64,000 bases of DNA from Roseiflexus sp. RS-1 (GTDB lineage Bacteria; Chloroflexota; Chloroflexia; Chloroflexales; Roseiflexaceae): assembly GCF_000016665.1 (NCBI RefSeq), contig NC_009523.1:5737599-5801598 (forward strand). The letters are read 5' to 3'. Below the pieces are notes generated by a model, which saw only the letters and a list, made by a program, of their open reading frames with translations, did no database searches and was not told the DNA's origin. This document shows, one piece after another, positions 34,895 to 44,892 of the stretch. Numbering within the stretch: the first letter of the stretch is position 1; each line of letters starts with the position of its first letter. A program made the translations under genes and the position numbers.

Positions 34895-35698
34895 TTAACG
34901 CTGAAGTTGCAACGAATGTTTGAACGTGGTCAGCCCCTTGAGATGAACGTATTTCACCACTTCGAAGTACGCCATCGTTGCGCAGAGAAACAGACCGAGC
35001 GCTCCATCGCGGTAGCCATGCAGGGTGACGAAACGCCGGTAGAACTCGCGCGCTGGCGCGCCGATGAACGTCCGCCAGCGCACCGACGCGCCCGCCAGGA
35101 AGAGCGTATGCGCCTCCTGGATGGCATACGCCCGCTGCTTGCGCCACAACTCGTCGAGATGCTCGATATTGAGATGCAGCAGATGATGGCGCAGCGTGCC
35201 AGCAGGTCCATCGAGTGCAGCGACTTCGTGCACCAGGCGCGACTCGTCGTAGCGGGCGCATGCCCGGCGCATCAACCGCAGTTGATGGTCAGGGTACCAC
35301 CCGCCGCCGCGCAGCCGTTGCCCAAAGAACAGGTTGTAGCGCGGGATCCAGAACCCCGCCATACCCGACTCGCCGGTCAGCGCAGCGCGAATCTCTGCCG
35401 CCAGGTCGGGGGGCGCCCGTTCATCGGCATCGAGGAACAATACCCATGTACCGGTACAGAGATCGAGTGCGCGATTGCGCTGCGCCGGAAAGCCACGCCA
35501 CGGCTCGATATGTACCCGCGCGCCGAACGTGCGACAGATATCGGCAGTCGTATCGGAGGAACGATTGTCGACCACAGCAACGATCTCGCCAGCAAGATCC
35601 ACGACGCTGGCAAGCGCGCCGCCGATGTGCCGCTCTTCATTCCGGGCAATGATCGCCACCGACAGCGTGGCAAGGGGTTCGGCGCGTGGCGGGGTCAT
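34895..35698 (-). CDS. GT2 family glycosyltransferase (lipopolysaccharide core/WaaE-like type)
   Basis: The 267-residue product is a GT-A transferase of another subgroup than its neighbours, like the KdtX/WaaE beta-glucosyltransferases: SVAIIARNEERHIGGALASV, DNRSSDTTADIC, PAQRNRALDLCTGTWVLFL followed by DADERAPPDL, and ARYDESRLVHEVAALDG in the acceptor half. The ATG at 35698 overlaps the stop of the upstream GT2 gene as ATGA, so the two are translationally coupled. The three GT2 genes form one unit that probably decorates a single polysaccharide or lipid. Confidence 0.9.
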   Translation of the reverse strand: MTPPRAEPLATLSVAIIARNEERHIGGALASVVDLAGEIVAVVDNRSSDTTADICRTFGARVHIEPWRGFPAQRNRALDLCTGTWVLFLDADERAPPDLAAEIRAALTGESGMAGFWIPRYNLFFGQRLRGGGWYPDHQLRLMRRACARYDESRLVHEVAALDGPAGTLRHHLLHLNIEHLDELWRKQRAYAIQEAHTLFLAGASVRWRTFIGAPAREFYRRFVTLHGYRDGALGLFLCATMAYFEVVKYVHLKGLTTFKHSLQLQR

Positions 35699-36630
35699 AA
35701 ACGCAGAATACTCCCATACGCCCACAACCGCGACCGCAACTCATCGCGCCCGATAGCCCGGTTCGCATAGGCGCGCCAGGCGCCGAGGATCAGGCGCACC
35801 ATGCCAGCGCGGATGATCGCCGCGTGGAGATCGGCAATGGGCGCGCTATAGTGCTTGCGAAAGAAGCGTAACCGACTGGCATACAGCGCCACCAGCATCC
35901 GGGCGCGAAACTGACCGGTCGCAGCGCCGCCGATGTGCACCACCTGCGCGCGAGGTTCCTGCCAGATAGCCCATCCCGCGCGTCGGGCGCGATAACACCA
36001 GTCTACCTCCTCGGCATACATAAAGTACTCCTCATCGAGCATGCCAATCTGATCGATCACCGCACAGCGGACGAGCATACACGCGCCGAGAGGATGATCG
36101 ATCGGGAACGGCGCAGCGCCGGATTGCTCCTGCGGGTAGCGACCATGCCACCAGGAGTTGTAGAGGCGTCCGGGCAACACCTCACCCGGCGGAAAAAGAT
36201 CGAGCACCGTCATCAGCAGCGTCGGAAAGCGAAACGCCGCAGACTGAACAGTCCCATCCGGATTCAACAACCGTGGAGCAACGATACCGACACGGGGATG
36301 CGCATCCAGAAAAGCGACCAGCGTCTCGATAGCGCCCTCGCCCACCACGGTATCGGGGTTGAGCGCTAGCACATACTCAAGCGTCGGATGCAGATCGCGC
36401 ACCGTGCGAATCGCCAGATTGGTCGCAGCGGCAAACCCCAGATTACGCCCGGCATCGATGAGTGTCACCCAGGGGAAGCGACAACGCACCAGCGCTGCGC
36501 TGCCATCACGTGACGCATTGTCTACTACAACGACGTGAAACGGCAAAGAACACGTCGTGAGCGACTCAAGGCACCCAGCGAGAAGATCGCGCGTGTTGAA
36601 CGAAACGATTGCCACACCGACCCTTTTCAT
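35695..36630 (-). CDS. GT2 family glycosyltransferase
   Basis: The 311-residue product is a rhamnosyltransferase-like GT-A enzyme: VGVAIVSFNTRDLLAGCL, VDNASRDGS, LALNPDTVV and the FMYAEEVDWCYRARRAGW acceptor segment. It resembles the GT2 product of 33919-34875 over its whole length. ATG 36630 is the first start that fits the family's N-terminus; an extension to 36669 adds an Ala-rich stretch. It is the first gene of the three-gene GT2 unit and is divergent from the receiver gene, with 142 bases between them. Confidence 0.92.
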   Translation of the reverse strand: MKRVGVAIVSFNTRDLLAGCLESLTTCSLPFHVVVVDNASRDGSAALVRCRFPWVTLIDAGRNLGFAAATNLAIRTVRDLHPTLEYVLALNPDTVVGEGAIETLVAFLDAHPRVGIVAPRLLNPDGTVQSAAFRFPTLLMTVLDLFPPGEVLPGRLYNSWWHGRYPQEQSGAAPFPIDHPLGACMLVRCAVIDQIGMLDEEYFMYAEEVDWCYRARRAGWAIWQEPRAQVVHIGGAATGQFRARMLVALYASRLRFFRKHYSAPIADLHAAIIRAGMVRLILGAWRAYANRAIGRDELRSRLWAYGSILRL

Positions 36631-36679
36631 TGCGGCGCGTAGTGTAGCAGCGGAATGCGCTGCGTGCAAGTGGTGCGTG

Positions 36680-36709
36680 TTGAAACCTTACGGGTTCCGG
36701 TAATACGAT
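36680..36709 (+). promoter_or_regulatory. sigma-70 promoter of the receiver gene
   Basis: -35 TTGAAA (36680-36685) and -10 TACGAT (36704-36709) are 18 bases apart. The start of the receiver gene lies 63 bases beyond the -10. Confidence 0.55.
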
Positions 36710-36772
36710 GGTGCTCACACGTGCGTACCATACGATAGAACAGGCTGTACACTCGAAAGAGAGCAAGACCCT

Positions 36773-37192
36773 ATGCCAATCAACGTCCTGGTCGTCGACG
36801 ACAATCGTGTCTTTCGCGACTCTTTTTGTGAATTGCTCAACGCCTGTTACGATCACCTCCAGATCATACCGGCGGGTGACGGCAGCGCTGCACTGAGTCT
36901 GACCCGGCAGATCTCCTTCGATCTGATCATTCTCGATTACGAACTGACCACCTTCAGCGGCGGCGACGTGGTGCGCCGCTTGCGCGCACGCGGCACAGCG
37001 CTGCCCCCAATTATTCTCATCTCCGCCCATCCCGACCTGCCGGTTATCGCGCGATTGCATATGGTCAGCGGCTACCTGCAAAAACCGGTGGACGCCGACG
37101 CGCTGCGCGAGGTGCTTGATCCCTTGATCAGGCAACCGCAGGTGCGCAGCGCCGGACCGACCCTCTGGCGCATTCAGGAAAAGCGCCGGTAG
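36773..37192 (+). CDS. stand-alone CheY-like response regulator receiver
   Basis: The 139-residue product is a single receiver domain: acidic pair DD in VLVVDDNRVFRD (residues 4-15), phospho-acceptor Asp in LIILDYELT (about residue 56), Ser of IILISAHPD as the switch, and Lys of LQKPVDADAL. It has no output domain, so it works by protein contact or in a phosphorelay. No histidine kinase lies next to it. A short extension after the receiver, rich in Arg, has no known meaning. Confidence 0.92.
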   Translation: MPINVLVVDDNRVFRDSFCELLNACYDHLQIIPAGDGSAALSLTRQISFDLIILDYELTTFSGGDVVRRLRARGTALPPIILISAHPDLPVIARLHMVSGYLQKPVDADALREVLDPLIRQPQVRSAGPTLWRIQEKRR

Positions 37193-37281
37193 ACGCACCT
37201 TCTGGCGCGCTCTGCGGAACCGGGCATGCAACCGACACGTTTCGTTCGTACAGGCAAACAGCAGAACGCCTGTGTGGTACG

Positions 37282-37567
37282 TTACCCGTCCAGGTGAGCG
37301 ATCAGCAGGGCGCGGAACTCCGCCGGTTTCTCGATGTGCGGGGAGTGACCGCACTCACTCAAGACATGCGCCGTATGGCGGAGGTTCGGCTGGAAGCGGC
37401 GTATCTTCACTCTGCCCCCCTGCCGCAACGGTTGGCGCGGGGGCGTCTGGAACGGCGACGGTCGGCGCAGGAGGGTCTGAAACGGCGACGTCTGGCTGAG
37501 AAATCGGCGCACAGGCAGCCAGCATGCATCCAGTGACGAGGATCACCCTCATCCAATTCCTGACCAT
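37282..37567 (-). pseudogene. decayed lipoprotein/alpha-beta hydrolase gene
   Basis: From ATG 37567 a lipoprotein signal is encoded (RVILVTGCMLAACAP, lipobox Cys about residue 19), followed by a Pro/Val linker of PAPTVAV repeats; this frame then stops at 37355. In another frame, from about 37390 to a stop at 37282, the sequence encodes HTAHVLSECGHSPHIEKPAE and the rest of a hydrolase C-terminus, which contains the catalytic His position of alpha/beta hydrolases. The core of the hydrolase is missing. The simplest reading is a secreted hydrolase gene that lost its middle by deletion and is frameshifted at the junction. Confidence 0.65.
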
Positions 37568-37639
37568 GGACGCTCCTTTTCTGTAACGCAGCGTGGCGAC
37601 CTGCGCAAAACCGCGACCCTGCAAGAGCACAGGGTGTCG

Positions 37640-38554
37640 TCAACCCTCTCTCGTTTTGCTCGCGCTATAGAGCCGGTCAGCGAGATCCGTTATCTCCGAA
37701 CGCAACGCAAGTCGTTCGATCCAGGCAGCAGGGATGTCTCGCGCACCATAGTACGCTCCTGCCACCTGCCCGCATACCGCAGCCGTTGTGTCTGCGTCGT
37801 CGCCCAGATTTGCCGCCATAAGAACCGCTTCCGCAAAAGTGCGGGAACTAAAGAAACACCACATCGCCGCTTCCAGACTGTCCACCACATACCCGGATCC
37901 GCGAATATCTTTTTCCGACTTTTCAAGGTAGGCGCCACGGGCAATCGCAACGATCTTCTCCGATCCCACGAATGTCTGCCTGTCCCCCAGGGCAACCTCA
38001 ACCTTCGATTGGTCAGATAATGCCCGGCATATGATCCGCGCCAGGAGACGACAGGCATCCAGGCACTCCGCCGCCCCGTGAGTGGTGCGGGAACTCTCCG
38101 CTGCATATCGTTCTGCTGCGTCCAGGTCTGGGAAGAAGAACATCGGAATCGGCGCCAGCCGCATAATGCAGCCATTACTGGCTAAGTGCGGATCGTCTGC
38201 TCCGGCAAAGGGATCTCCTGTCTGGCGAAACCGGCGCAGTGCAGAGGATGTGGTACTGCCTATGTCAAAACACGTCCCCGTGCTGCTCAAATAACCCGTC
38301 TCAGCCCACGCGCAATAACGCATCATTTGATCATGGGCATCAAACCCGTTGCACTCCACCAGGCTGGTTGCCAGGCACAGCGCCATGGACGTGTCGTCAG
38401 TCCACTGCCCTGCCTGAAGATGGAAAGGACCTCCGCCGACCATATCCGTCAGCAGCGCGAAACTTCCGCGGGGACGGAACTCAACGGTCGTGCCAATCGC
38501 ATCCCCGACGGCAAGGCCAAGAAGACAACCACGAAAACGGTCTTGTTGATCCAT
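37640..38554 (-). CDS. ADP-ribosylglycohydrolase family protein (DraG-like)
   Basis: The 304-residue product has the all-helical DraG fold that removes ADP-ribose from arginine or other targets using a two-metal centre. Family marks are FRGCLLGLAVGDAIGTTVEF at the start (residues 7-26), GQWTDDTSMALCLA with the first metal ligands (Thr-Asp-Asp), ASNGCIMRLAPIP, and ANLGDDADTTAAVCGQVAGA with the second set of Asp ligands. All appear intact. ATG 38554 has a strong AAGGAGG. No DraT or nitrogenase gene, and no ADP-ribosyltransferase toxin, is in the window, so its target is open. Confidence 0.92.
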   Translation of the reverse strand: MDQQDRFRGCLLGLAVGDAIGTTVEFRPRGSFALLTDMVGGGPFHLQAGQWTDDTSMALCLATSLVECNGFDAHDQMMRYCAWAETGYLSSTGTCFDIGSTTSSALRRFRQTGDPFAGADDPHLASNGCIMRLAPIPMFFFPDLDAAERYAAESSRTTHGAAECLDACRLLARIICRALSDQSKVEVALGDRQTFVGSEKIVAIARGAYLEKSEKDIRGSGYVVDSLEAAMWCFFSSRTFAEAVLMAANLGDDADTTAAVCGQVAGAYYGARDIPAAWIERLALRSEITDLADRLYSASKTREG

Positions 38555-38859
38555 AGGCGTCCTCCTTGAGTACTCCCAGACGGGCTGACGGTCTGTGCAT
38601 CAACTGCACACGGAGCCGGCGCAACGAGTCGGCTGAATGCGCGGGGTGGGCGGGGGTGCATCCCCTATCACTATAGCGCATACAGAATATAACCTGCCTG
38701 CGTTCCGGGATCGCGCGCATCCTGCCCGCACGCGCGTAAGGTGCGTGCGATCCCGGCGATCAACCGTTCTGCGCTTCGTCGTACATTGTAAAACACGCAG
38801 TCCGAAGAAGAATCGGTCATCGCTTCCGGGAACGCAGCCCCGGAGAGCGCCCATGCCCC
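38555..38859. other. 305-base intergenic region with imperfect palindrome
   Basis: Between two leftward genes; no supported gene. It contains CCGGGATCGCGCGCA (38705-38719) facing TGCGTGCGATCCCGG (38742-38756), a 15-bp stem with one mismatch and no T run. Poorly defined TATAGT and TATATT boxes near 38680 might be the promoter of the ADP-ribosylglycohydrolase gene. Confidence 0.5.
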
Positions 38860-39639
38860 TTACCCTTCCGCCTGCACGCTGCGCCACAGATCCGCCAGCA
38901 GATTGACGAACACCGCCGGCGCCTCGATATTCGGCGAATGCCCGACGCCCGGAATGACCATCAACTGCGCGCCGAGCGCCTCGGCAGCGCGCGCCGCCAC
39001 CGGTTGCGTCACCAGAATATCGTTCTCGCCTGCGATGACCAGCTTCGGGCACGCAATGGAACGCAGTGTGTCGCCCGGCGCCCACGCCGCCAGTGCGTTG
39101 ATCGCGCCAAGCGCCGCCTCGATCCGCTGCTCGTGCCCTTCGGCAACCAACCGGTGCCAGAACGCATCGTCGGGAGCGGTTGGCGCGAGCGCCTTCAGCG
39201 CCATCGCAAACAGGTCGAAGTTCGCCTTCAGCATCTGTTGACGTTCCGGCGAATTGGCTTCCGCCGGCATGCCATCGACCCACGGCGGCGCAACCGCGAT
39301 CAGCGACCGCACCCGATCCCCATGGTCGAGCGCCAGTTGCAGCGCCACTCCGGCGCCGAGCGAATGCCCCACCAGGTGGAAACGATCCACACCCAACGCA
39401 TCGGCAAACATCAGCGTGTCCTGAGCCAGCGCCGTCAAACTGTAGTCGTGATCCGGTCCTTCCGTCTTCCCCCGTCCACGCATATCGGGGGCAATTCCGT
39501 GGTACCCGGACGGCAACAGATTCAACGTCGGCTCCCACCAACCGCACGTCGCCCAGTTGCCGTGCAGGAGCAGCACCGGCTCACCGGCGCCATGTTCGAT
39601 GTAGTGAACGTTCAGGTCGCCCGCCGTCACGAAAGGCAT
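38860..39639 (-). CDS. alpha/beta hydrolase
   Basis: The 259-residue product is a cytoplasmic alpha/beta hydrolase of the 3-oxoadipate enol-lactonase/haloperoxidase-like group. The oxyanion-hole region is LLLHGNWATCGWWE, the nucleophile Ser is in LVGHSLGAGVAL (GHSLG, about residue 96), the acid lies in VIAGENDILV and the His in IPGVGHSPNIEAPAVF. ATG 39639 has GGAGGTG upstream. It is the last gene of the leftward cluster, 18 bases after an acyl-CoA ligase, so its substrate may be an ester or thioester made in the same pathway. Its C-terminus resembles the hydrolase remnant at 37.3 kb. Confidence 0.88.
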   Translation of the reverse strand: MPFVTAGDLNVHYIEHGAGEPVLLLHGNWATCGWWEPTLNLLPSGYHGIAPDMRGRGKTEGPDHDYSLTALAQDTLMFADALGVDRFHLVGHSLGAGVALQLALDHGDRVRSLIAVAPPWVDGMPAEANSPERQQMLKANFDLFAMALKALAPTAPDDAFWHRLVAEGHEQRIEAALGAINALAAWAPGDTLRSIACPKLVIAGENDILVTQPVAARAAEALGAQLMVIPGVGHSPNIEAPAVFVNLLADLWRSVQAEG

Positions 39640-39657
39640 GGTGACACCTCCAGTTGT

Positions 39658-41193
39658 TTAAATCTTGCGCTCCATCCCCTTCCAGTACTCATCGCGCATG
39701 ACCCGCTTGAGCGTTTTTCCCGCTGCACTGCGCGGGAAGTCGTCCATGATCACCACCTGCGACACCTTCTGATACCCGGCTTCGACACGCGCGTTGATCC
39801 ATTCGCGCAACTCTTCCGCCGATACCAGACCAGGCGACTTGAGAATGACCGCCGCCAGCGGCGTTTCGCCCCATTTCTCGCTCGGCACGCCGAAAACCGC
39901 CGCTTCGCGCACAGCAGGATGCTGAACGATGATCTCTTCGATGTCACGCGGAAAGACGTTGATCCCGCCGGAAATGATCATGTCTTTCTTCCGATCAACC
40001 AGATAGAGGAACCCATCCGCATCGACATACCCCATGTCGCCGCTGTGCAACCAGCCGTTGACCACCGCCTGCGCCGTCAGATCGGGGCGTTTGTAGTAGC
40101 CGGTCATCATCAACGGACCCCGACCGCAGATTTCGCCGACTTCGCCGGGCGGCAGTTCGCGCCCCTGATCGTCGATGATTTTGATCTCCATAAAGGGAGG
40201 CGGAACTCCGACCGACCCCAGTTTTTCGCCACGGTGATACTTGTCGAGAATGGTCATGAACCCTTCGGTCAACCCGTACAATTCGTAGAGCCGGTTGGGG
40301 AAGCGCCGTTCCAGCTCAAGTTTGTGTTCCATATGCAACGGCGCCCCAACTGAGCCGAGCATCTCGATCGATGGCACATGGCGTTCGTCGAAGTCGGGTT
40401 CGTTGAGCAGAGCGACAATCTGCGACGGAACCATCTTAATGTGCGTCACCTTCTCACGGATTGCGATCTCGATCAACTGTCGCGTATTGAATGCTGGCAT
40501 CAGAATATAGGTGGCGCCCAGATAGAACGCCGGCATAAAGGTCAGAAATGCGCCGTTGAAAACGAGAGCGCCTGCGTGCAGAATGACGCTTTCTGGCGTG
40601 ATGCGGTACGACGACGCAAAGATCGTTCCGTATCCGGCGCGCACGCCGTGTGTGAGAACGATCCCCTTCGGCAAACCGGTCGTGCCGCTGCTGTACATGA
40701 TGTTGTACGGGTCATCGCTGCACAGTTCGATCCCCGTCGGATCATCTTCCGACATCGGCACAACCAGCGCGTGATAATTGCGATACCCCGGACGATCCGG
40801 GGCGTCGGTAATCAAAAACCGTGCCGGGTCGATGAGAAGGTCGCTGCGAATGGCATCGATCACCGGCGCGTGCGCTGAATCGGTCACCACCGCCGCAGTG
40901 TCCGAGTCGCGCAGCAGGGTCGCCAGCCCCTGTCCACGCAGCAGCGTGCTCATCGGAACCACCACCAGTCCTGTCTTCGCTGCCGCCCAGTAGACTTCGA
41001 GCAACTCCATGCAGTTCGGCAGCACAGTTGCAATCTTGTCGCCTTTGGTCAAACCCAGCCCCAGCAGCGCGTGTGCGACTTTGTTGACTCGTGCGTTGAA
41101 TTCCCGATACGTGAGCCGCGCATCGCCGACGATCACAGCGGTGTGATTCGAGCGGTAGCGCGCATGACGTGAAAGCAATCCACCGATGTGCAT
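39658..41193 (-). CDS. AMP-forming acyl-CoA synthetase (long-chain fatty acid-CoA ligase-like)
   Basis: The 511-residue product activates a carboxylic acid to its CoA ester through an acyl-AMP. Motif A3 is [19 protein letters not shown]5 is [11 protein letters not shown]7 is [18 protein letters not shown]8 is [20 protein letters not shown], and the catalytic lysine is in [11 protein letters not shown] near the C-terminus. The N-terminal [20 protein letters not shown] places it with long-chain ligases. ATG 41193 follows GCGGAGG. A second, different ligase lies 41 bases upstream and a hydrolase 18 bases downstream; the substrate cannot be read from the sequence. Confidence 0.92.
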   Translation of the reverse strand: MHIGGLLSRHARYRSNHTAVIVGDARLTYREFNARVNKVAHALLGLGLTKGDKIATVLPNCMELLEVYWAAAKTGLVVVPMSTLLRGQGLATLLRDSDTAAVVTDSAHAPVIDAIRSDLLIDPARFLITDAPDRPGYRNYHALVVPMSEDDPTGIELCSDDPYNIMYSSGTTGLPKGIVLTHGVRAGYGTIFASSYRITPESVILHAGALVFNGAFLTFMPAFYLGATYILMPAFNTRQLIEIAIREKVTHIKMVPSQIVALLNEPDFDERHVPSIEMLGSVGAPLHMEHKLELERRFPNRLYELYGLTEGFMTILDKYHRGEKLGSVGVPPPFMEIKIIDDQGRELPPGEVGEICGRGPLMMTGYYKRPDLTAQAVVNGWLHSGDMGYVDADGFLYLVDRKKDMIISGGINVFPRDIEEIIVQHPAVREAAVFGVPSEKWGETPLAAVILKSPGLVSAEELREWINARVEAGYQKVSQVVIMDDFPRSAAGKTLKRVMRDEYWKGMERKI

Positions 41194-41234
41194 AGTGCCT
41201 CCGCACTTCCTGTTCGACCTTGAACTGTCGCTGA

Positions 41235-42773
41235 TCAACCCTCGACATGCAACATCGCGCGCAACGCGCGCTTATCGATCTTCCCCGCGCCGGTGCGCGG
41301 CAATGCATCGACGACAATGACGCGCTTCGGGATTTTGTAGCGCGCCAGTCGATCACGGCAGTAGTCGATGAGTTGCCGCTCGATGTCCTGCGCCGATTGC
41401 CGGAATGCCTCGTGCAACACAACCACTGCCCACCCCACCTCGACCCACGTCGGATCGGGCGCTCCGATCAGCGCCACCTCCGCCACCGCCGGATGCCCCG
41501 CCAGCACCGCTTCAACTTCCGCCGGATAGATGTTCTCGCCGCCCGAAATGATCACATCCTTCAGGCGCCCGACGATGGTGTAACATCCTTCTTCGTCCCG
41601 CCGGGCAAGATCGCCGGTGCGCAGCCATCCGTCAACAATCGTCGCCGCAGTCTCAACCGGTCGTCGCCAGTACCCGGCGCAGACATGCGCGCCGCGGATG
41701 TGTAACTCGCCGACCTCGCCAGCGGCGCACAGGTCGCCGCGTTCGTTCACCAGACGCAGATCGATATGCGGCAACGGGTACCCGACAGCGCCAGCTTTGC
41801 GTTCAATGTCCTCGTCGGGCAGCCAGAAGGTGTTCGGTCCTGCTTCCGTCAACCCATAGCCGGTGCGGAACGGCACCCCACGCCGACGGAAGGTTTCAAA
41901 CACCGGCGGCGGGCACGGCGCGCCACCGCTGATCATCCAGCGCACCCGCGAGAAATCCGCCGTCTCCCAGCGCGGATGCCGCTGTAACGCCAGAAACATT
42001 GTCGGCACGCCAAAGTAGATGGTCACCCCCTGGCGCTCGATCAGATCGAACACCTGATCCGGGTCGAACTGCCGGCACACGATCGACGTGCCGCCGATAT
42101 GCGCCAGCGGTGCAGTGAAGACGTTCAGACCGCCGGTATGAAATAGCGGCGCGTTGAGAATGGTCACATCGTCAGGGCGCAACCCCCACCCGGCGACAGT
42201 ATTGACCGCGTTGAAGAAAATGTTGCCGTGCGTCAGGATCGCACCTTTCGGCAGCCCGGTCGTGCCGCCAGTGTAGCAGATCACCCAGGGATCGTCCGCC
42301 ATCAGATCAACGGCGGGGAAGGGGTTGTCCGCGAATGCGTCACGCTCATCGAACGCCGCATCATTGGGGTCTGCGCGCCGGGCGGCGTCAAGCGCGACGC
42401 CGCGCACTGCGGAACGCAATGCGCGCACCTGATCGACGAACTCAGGTCCATAGATCAGCAAGGTCGGTTCGGCGTCGGCGATCAATCCTGCCAGTTCCAC
42501 CGGAGTGAGACGCCAGTTGAGGTTCTGGAGAATTGCGCCGAGTTTCCCACAGGCGAACCAGATGTCCAGATAGGCGACGCAATTCATCGCCAGCACTGCC
42601 ACCCGATCACCGCGCTGCACACCGAACCGCCCGGCAAGAAACCGCGCGGTACGACTGACATTCGCGTTCCACTGGCGGAAGGTGATCGGTTGCAGTCCAT
42701 CGGCGGCATCCAGCAGCGCGACCTTATGCGGCGTCAGATCGGCTCGCCGCGCCAGCCAATCGCCAATCAACAT
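41235..42773 (-). CDS. AMP-forming acyl-CoA synthetase (second, fatty-acyl/benzoate-CoA ligase-like)
   Basis: The 512-residue product has the full adenylate-forming set: [19 protein letters not shown] (A3), [15 protein letters not shown] (A5), [16 protein letters not shown] (A7), [20 protein letters not shown] (A8) and the catalytic lysine in [13 protein letters not shown]. It differs clearly from the next ligase, so the two probably handle different acids or arose by old duplication. ATG 42773 has AAGGAGG. It lies 51 bases after the transketolase gene in the same direction. Confidence 0.92.
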   Translation of the reverse strand: MLIGDWLARRADLTPHKVALLDAADGLQPITFRQWNANVSRTARFLAGRFGVQRGDRVAVLAMNCVAYLDIWFACGKLGAILQNLNWRLTPVELAGLIADAEPTLLIYGPEFVDQVRALRSAVRGVALDAARRADPNDAAFDERDAFADNPFPAVDLMADDPWVICYTGGTTGLPKGAILTHGNIFFNAVNTVAGWGLRPDDVTILNAPLFHTGGLNVFTAPLAHIGGTSIVCRQFDPDQVFDLIERQGVTIYFGVPTMFLALQRHPRWETADFSRVRWMISGGAPCPPPVFETFRRRGVPFRTGYGLTEAGPNTFWLPDEDIERKAGAVGYPLPHIDLRLVNERGDLCAAGEVGELHIRGAHVCAGYWRRPVETAATIVDGWLRTGDLARRDEEGCYTIVGRLKDVIISGGENIYPAEVEAVLAGHPAVAEVALIGAPDPTWVEVGWAVVVLHEAFRQSAQDIERQLIDYCRDRLARYKIPKRVIVVDALPRTGAGKIDKRALRAMLHVEG

Positions 42774-42824
42774 CGCGCCCTCCTTGCATCATCGCATGAC
42801 CCGGCTGTGCCGGATGACAAACAT

Positions 42825-44849
42825 TCAGCACCCGGCTGATCGCTCGAAAACCGCCATAGCCCGCGCCACGATGGAATCGGTTGTGAAACCGTACTGCTGG
42901 AACAATACCTGATACGGCGCCGACGCGCCGAACGTTTCGACGCTGACGCAATCCCCGTGGTCACCGACCCAGCGTTCCCATCCCTGCGACACACCCGCTT
43001 CGATCGCCAGCCGCGCACGCACCGACGGCGGCAACACAGTATCTCGATACTCCTGCGGTTGCAGCGCAAACAGTTCCCACGACGGAAAACTGACCACCCG
43101 CGCCGCCACGCCGCGCGCCGCCAGCGCCATCTGCGCCGCCAGCGCCAGCGCCACTTCCGAGCCGCTCGCCATCAGGATGATCTGCGGTGCGCCGCCATCG
43201 GCGTCGCGCAGCACATACGCCCCGCGTCGCACCCCCCCGGCTGCCGCCGACGCCCGGCGGTCGAAAACCGGCAACTTCTGCCGGCTCAGGATCAGCGCCG
43301 TAGGACCATCGCTGCGCTCCAGGGCAACCTGCCAGGCGACCACGGTCTCATTCGCATCGGCAGGGCGAATAACCCACAGATTCGGAACGGCGCGCAACGC
43401 CGCCAGATGCTCGACCGGTTGATGGGTAGGACCATCCTCCCCCAGTCCGATGCTATCGTGGGTGAACACATAGATCACCGGGAGGTGCGAGAGCGCCGCA
43501 AGGCGGATAGCGCCGCGCATGTAATCCGAAAACACCAGGAACGTCCCACCGTATGGTTTGACCCCCCCATGCGCCGCCATGCCGTTCAGGATCGCGCCCA
43601 TCCCATGCTCACGCACACCGAACCAGATCACACGCTCGTTGCGCGCGTTCGCCTGGAAACTCTTCGTTGTCGTGTACGGCGTTTTTGTGCTTTCTGAAAG
43701 ATCGGCGGAACCGCCGATCATCCAGGGAATTGCGCGGTACAGCGCCTGGATCGTTTGACCCGACGCATCGCGGGTCGCCAGATCGCCGCCTGCTGGATCG
43801 AACGTCGGCAACTGCGCCTCCCAGCCGTCCGGCAACGTCCCCGCCAGCGCCTGACGCAACTGCTGCGCTTCGGCAGGATACGCAACCGCATACGCCTCAA
43901 AGCGCGCCTGCCAGTCGGCGCGCAGCGCGGCGCCCCGTTCACGCGCTGCGCGCATATACGCACGAACCTCGTCGGGGATAAAGAACGTCGCCTCCGGATC
44001 CCACCCCAGCGCTTGTTTCGTGGCGCGCACCCCATCGACGCCGAGCGGACTGCCATGCACCCGGTGCGTGCCAGCCAGCGGACTGCCGTAACCGATTGTG
44101 GTGCGCACCGCAATCAGGGAAGGGCGATCATGCACCGCCTGCGCCGCACGGATTGCCGCCTCGATAGCATCCAGATCGTTACCGTCGTCAACACGCGCTG
44201 TATGCCATCCATACGCCTCAAAGCGCAGCAACACATCTTCCGTGAATGCCAGGTCGGTCGGACCGTCGAGCGAAATGCGATTGTCGTCGTAGAGATAGAT
44301 CAGTTTCCCCAACTTCAAATGCCCTGCCAGCGACGCTGCTTCTGCAGCCACGCCTTCCATCAGATCACCATCACTGACAATCGCATATGTGTAATGATCG
44401 AACAGAGTATAGCCGGAACGATTGTACGTCGCCGCCAGGAACGCCTCTGCGATTGCCATCCCCACGGCATTGCCAAAACCCTGCCCCAGCGGACCGGTAC
44501 TCACCTCGACGCCTGGCGTCACGTGGCGTTCCGGGTGACCCGGCGTTTTTGATCCCCACTGCCGGAACCGCCGCAATTCGTCGAGCGAGAGATCGTAGCC
44601 GGTCAGATGCAACAGACTGTAGAGCAACATCGACCCATGACCGGCGGAGAGGACAAAACGGTCACGGTCGGGCCAGGACGGATCAGCCGGATCGAACCGC
44701 AGAAAACGGGTCCAGAGCACATACGCCATCGGCGCTGCACCCAGCGGCATGCCCGGATGCCCGGAACTGGCAGCCTGCACAGCATCGATCGACAATGTGC
44801 GAATCGTGTTAATGGCGAGCCAGTCGAGATCGGTGTATGTTGATGTCAT
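42825..44849 (-). CDS. tkt: transketolase
   Basis: Transketolase moves two-carbon units between sugar phosphates in the pentose phosphate and Calvin-type pathways. The 674-residue product has the thiamine diphosphate motif ([19 protein letters not shown], then the Asn/Lys-rich NRISLDG), [17 protein letters not shown], the pyrimidine-domain [20 protein letters not shown] with its catalytic Glu, and the C-terminal domain. Length is normal. ATG 44849 has AAAGG upstream. It follows the transaldolase gene by 43 bases, so both are probably made from the promoter at 45701. Confidence 0.96.
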   Translation of the reverse strand: MTSTYTDLDWLAINTIRTLSIDAVQAASSGHPGMPLGAAPMAYVLWTRFLRFDPADPSWPDRDRFVLSAGHGSMLLYSLLHLTGYDLSLDELRRFRQWGSKTPGHPERHVTPGVEVSTGPLGQGFGNAVGMAIAEAFLAATYNRSGYTLFDHYTYAIVSDGDLMEGVAAEAASLAGHLKLGKLIYLYDDNRISLDGPTDLAFTEDVLLRFEAYGWHTARVDDGNDLDAIEAAIRAAQAVHDRPSLIAVRTTIGYGSPLAGTHRVHGSPLGVDGVRATKQALGWDPEATFFIPDEVRAYMRAARERGAALRADWQARFEAYAVAYPAEAQQLRQALAGTLPDGWEAQLPTFDPAGGDLATRDASGQTIQALYRAIPWMIGGSADLSESTKTPYTTTKSFQANARNERVIWFGVREHGMGAILNGMAAHGGVKPYGGTFLVFSDYMRGAIRLAALSHLPVIYVFTHDSIGLGEDGPTHQPVEHLAALRAVPNLWVIRPADANETVVAWQVALERSDGPTALILSRQKLPVFDRRASAAAGGVRRGAYVLRDADGGAPQIILMASGSEVALALAAQMALAARGVAARVVSFPSWELFALQPQEYRDTVLPPSVRARLAIEAGVSQGWERWVGDHGDCVSVETFGASAPYQVLFQQYGFTTDSIVARAMAVFERSAGC

Positions 44850-44892
44850 TGATCGCCTTTCCTGAAAAGCCGGACACGACGCAATCCAGGCG

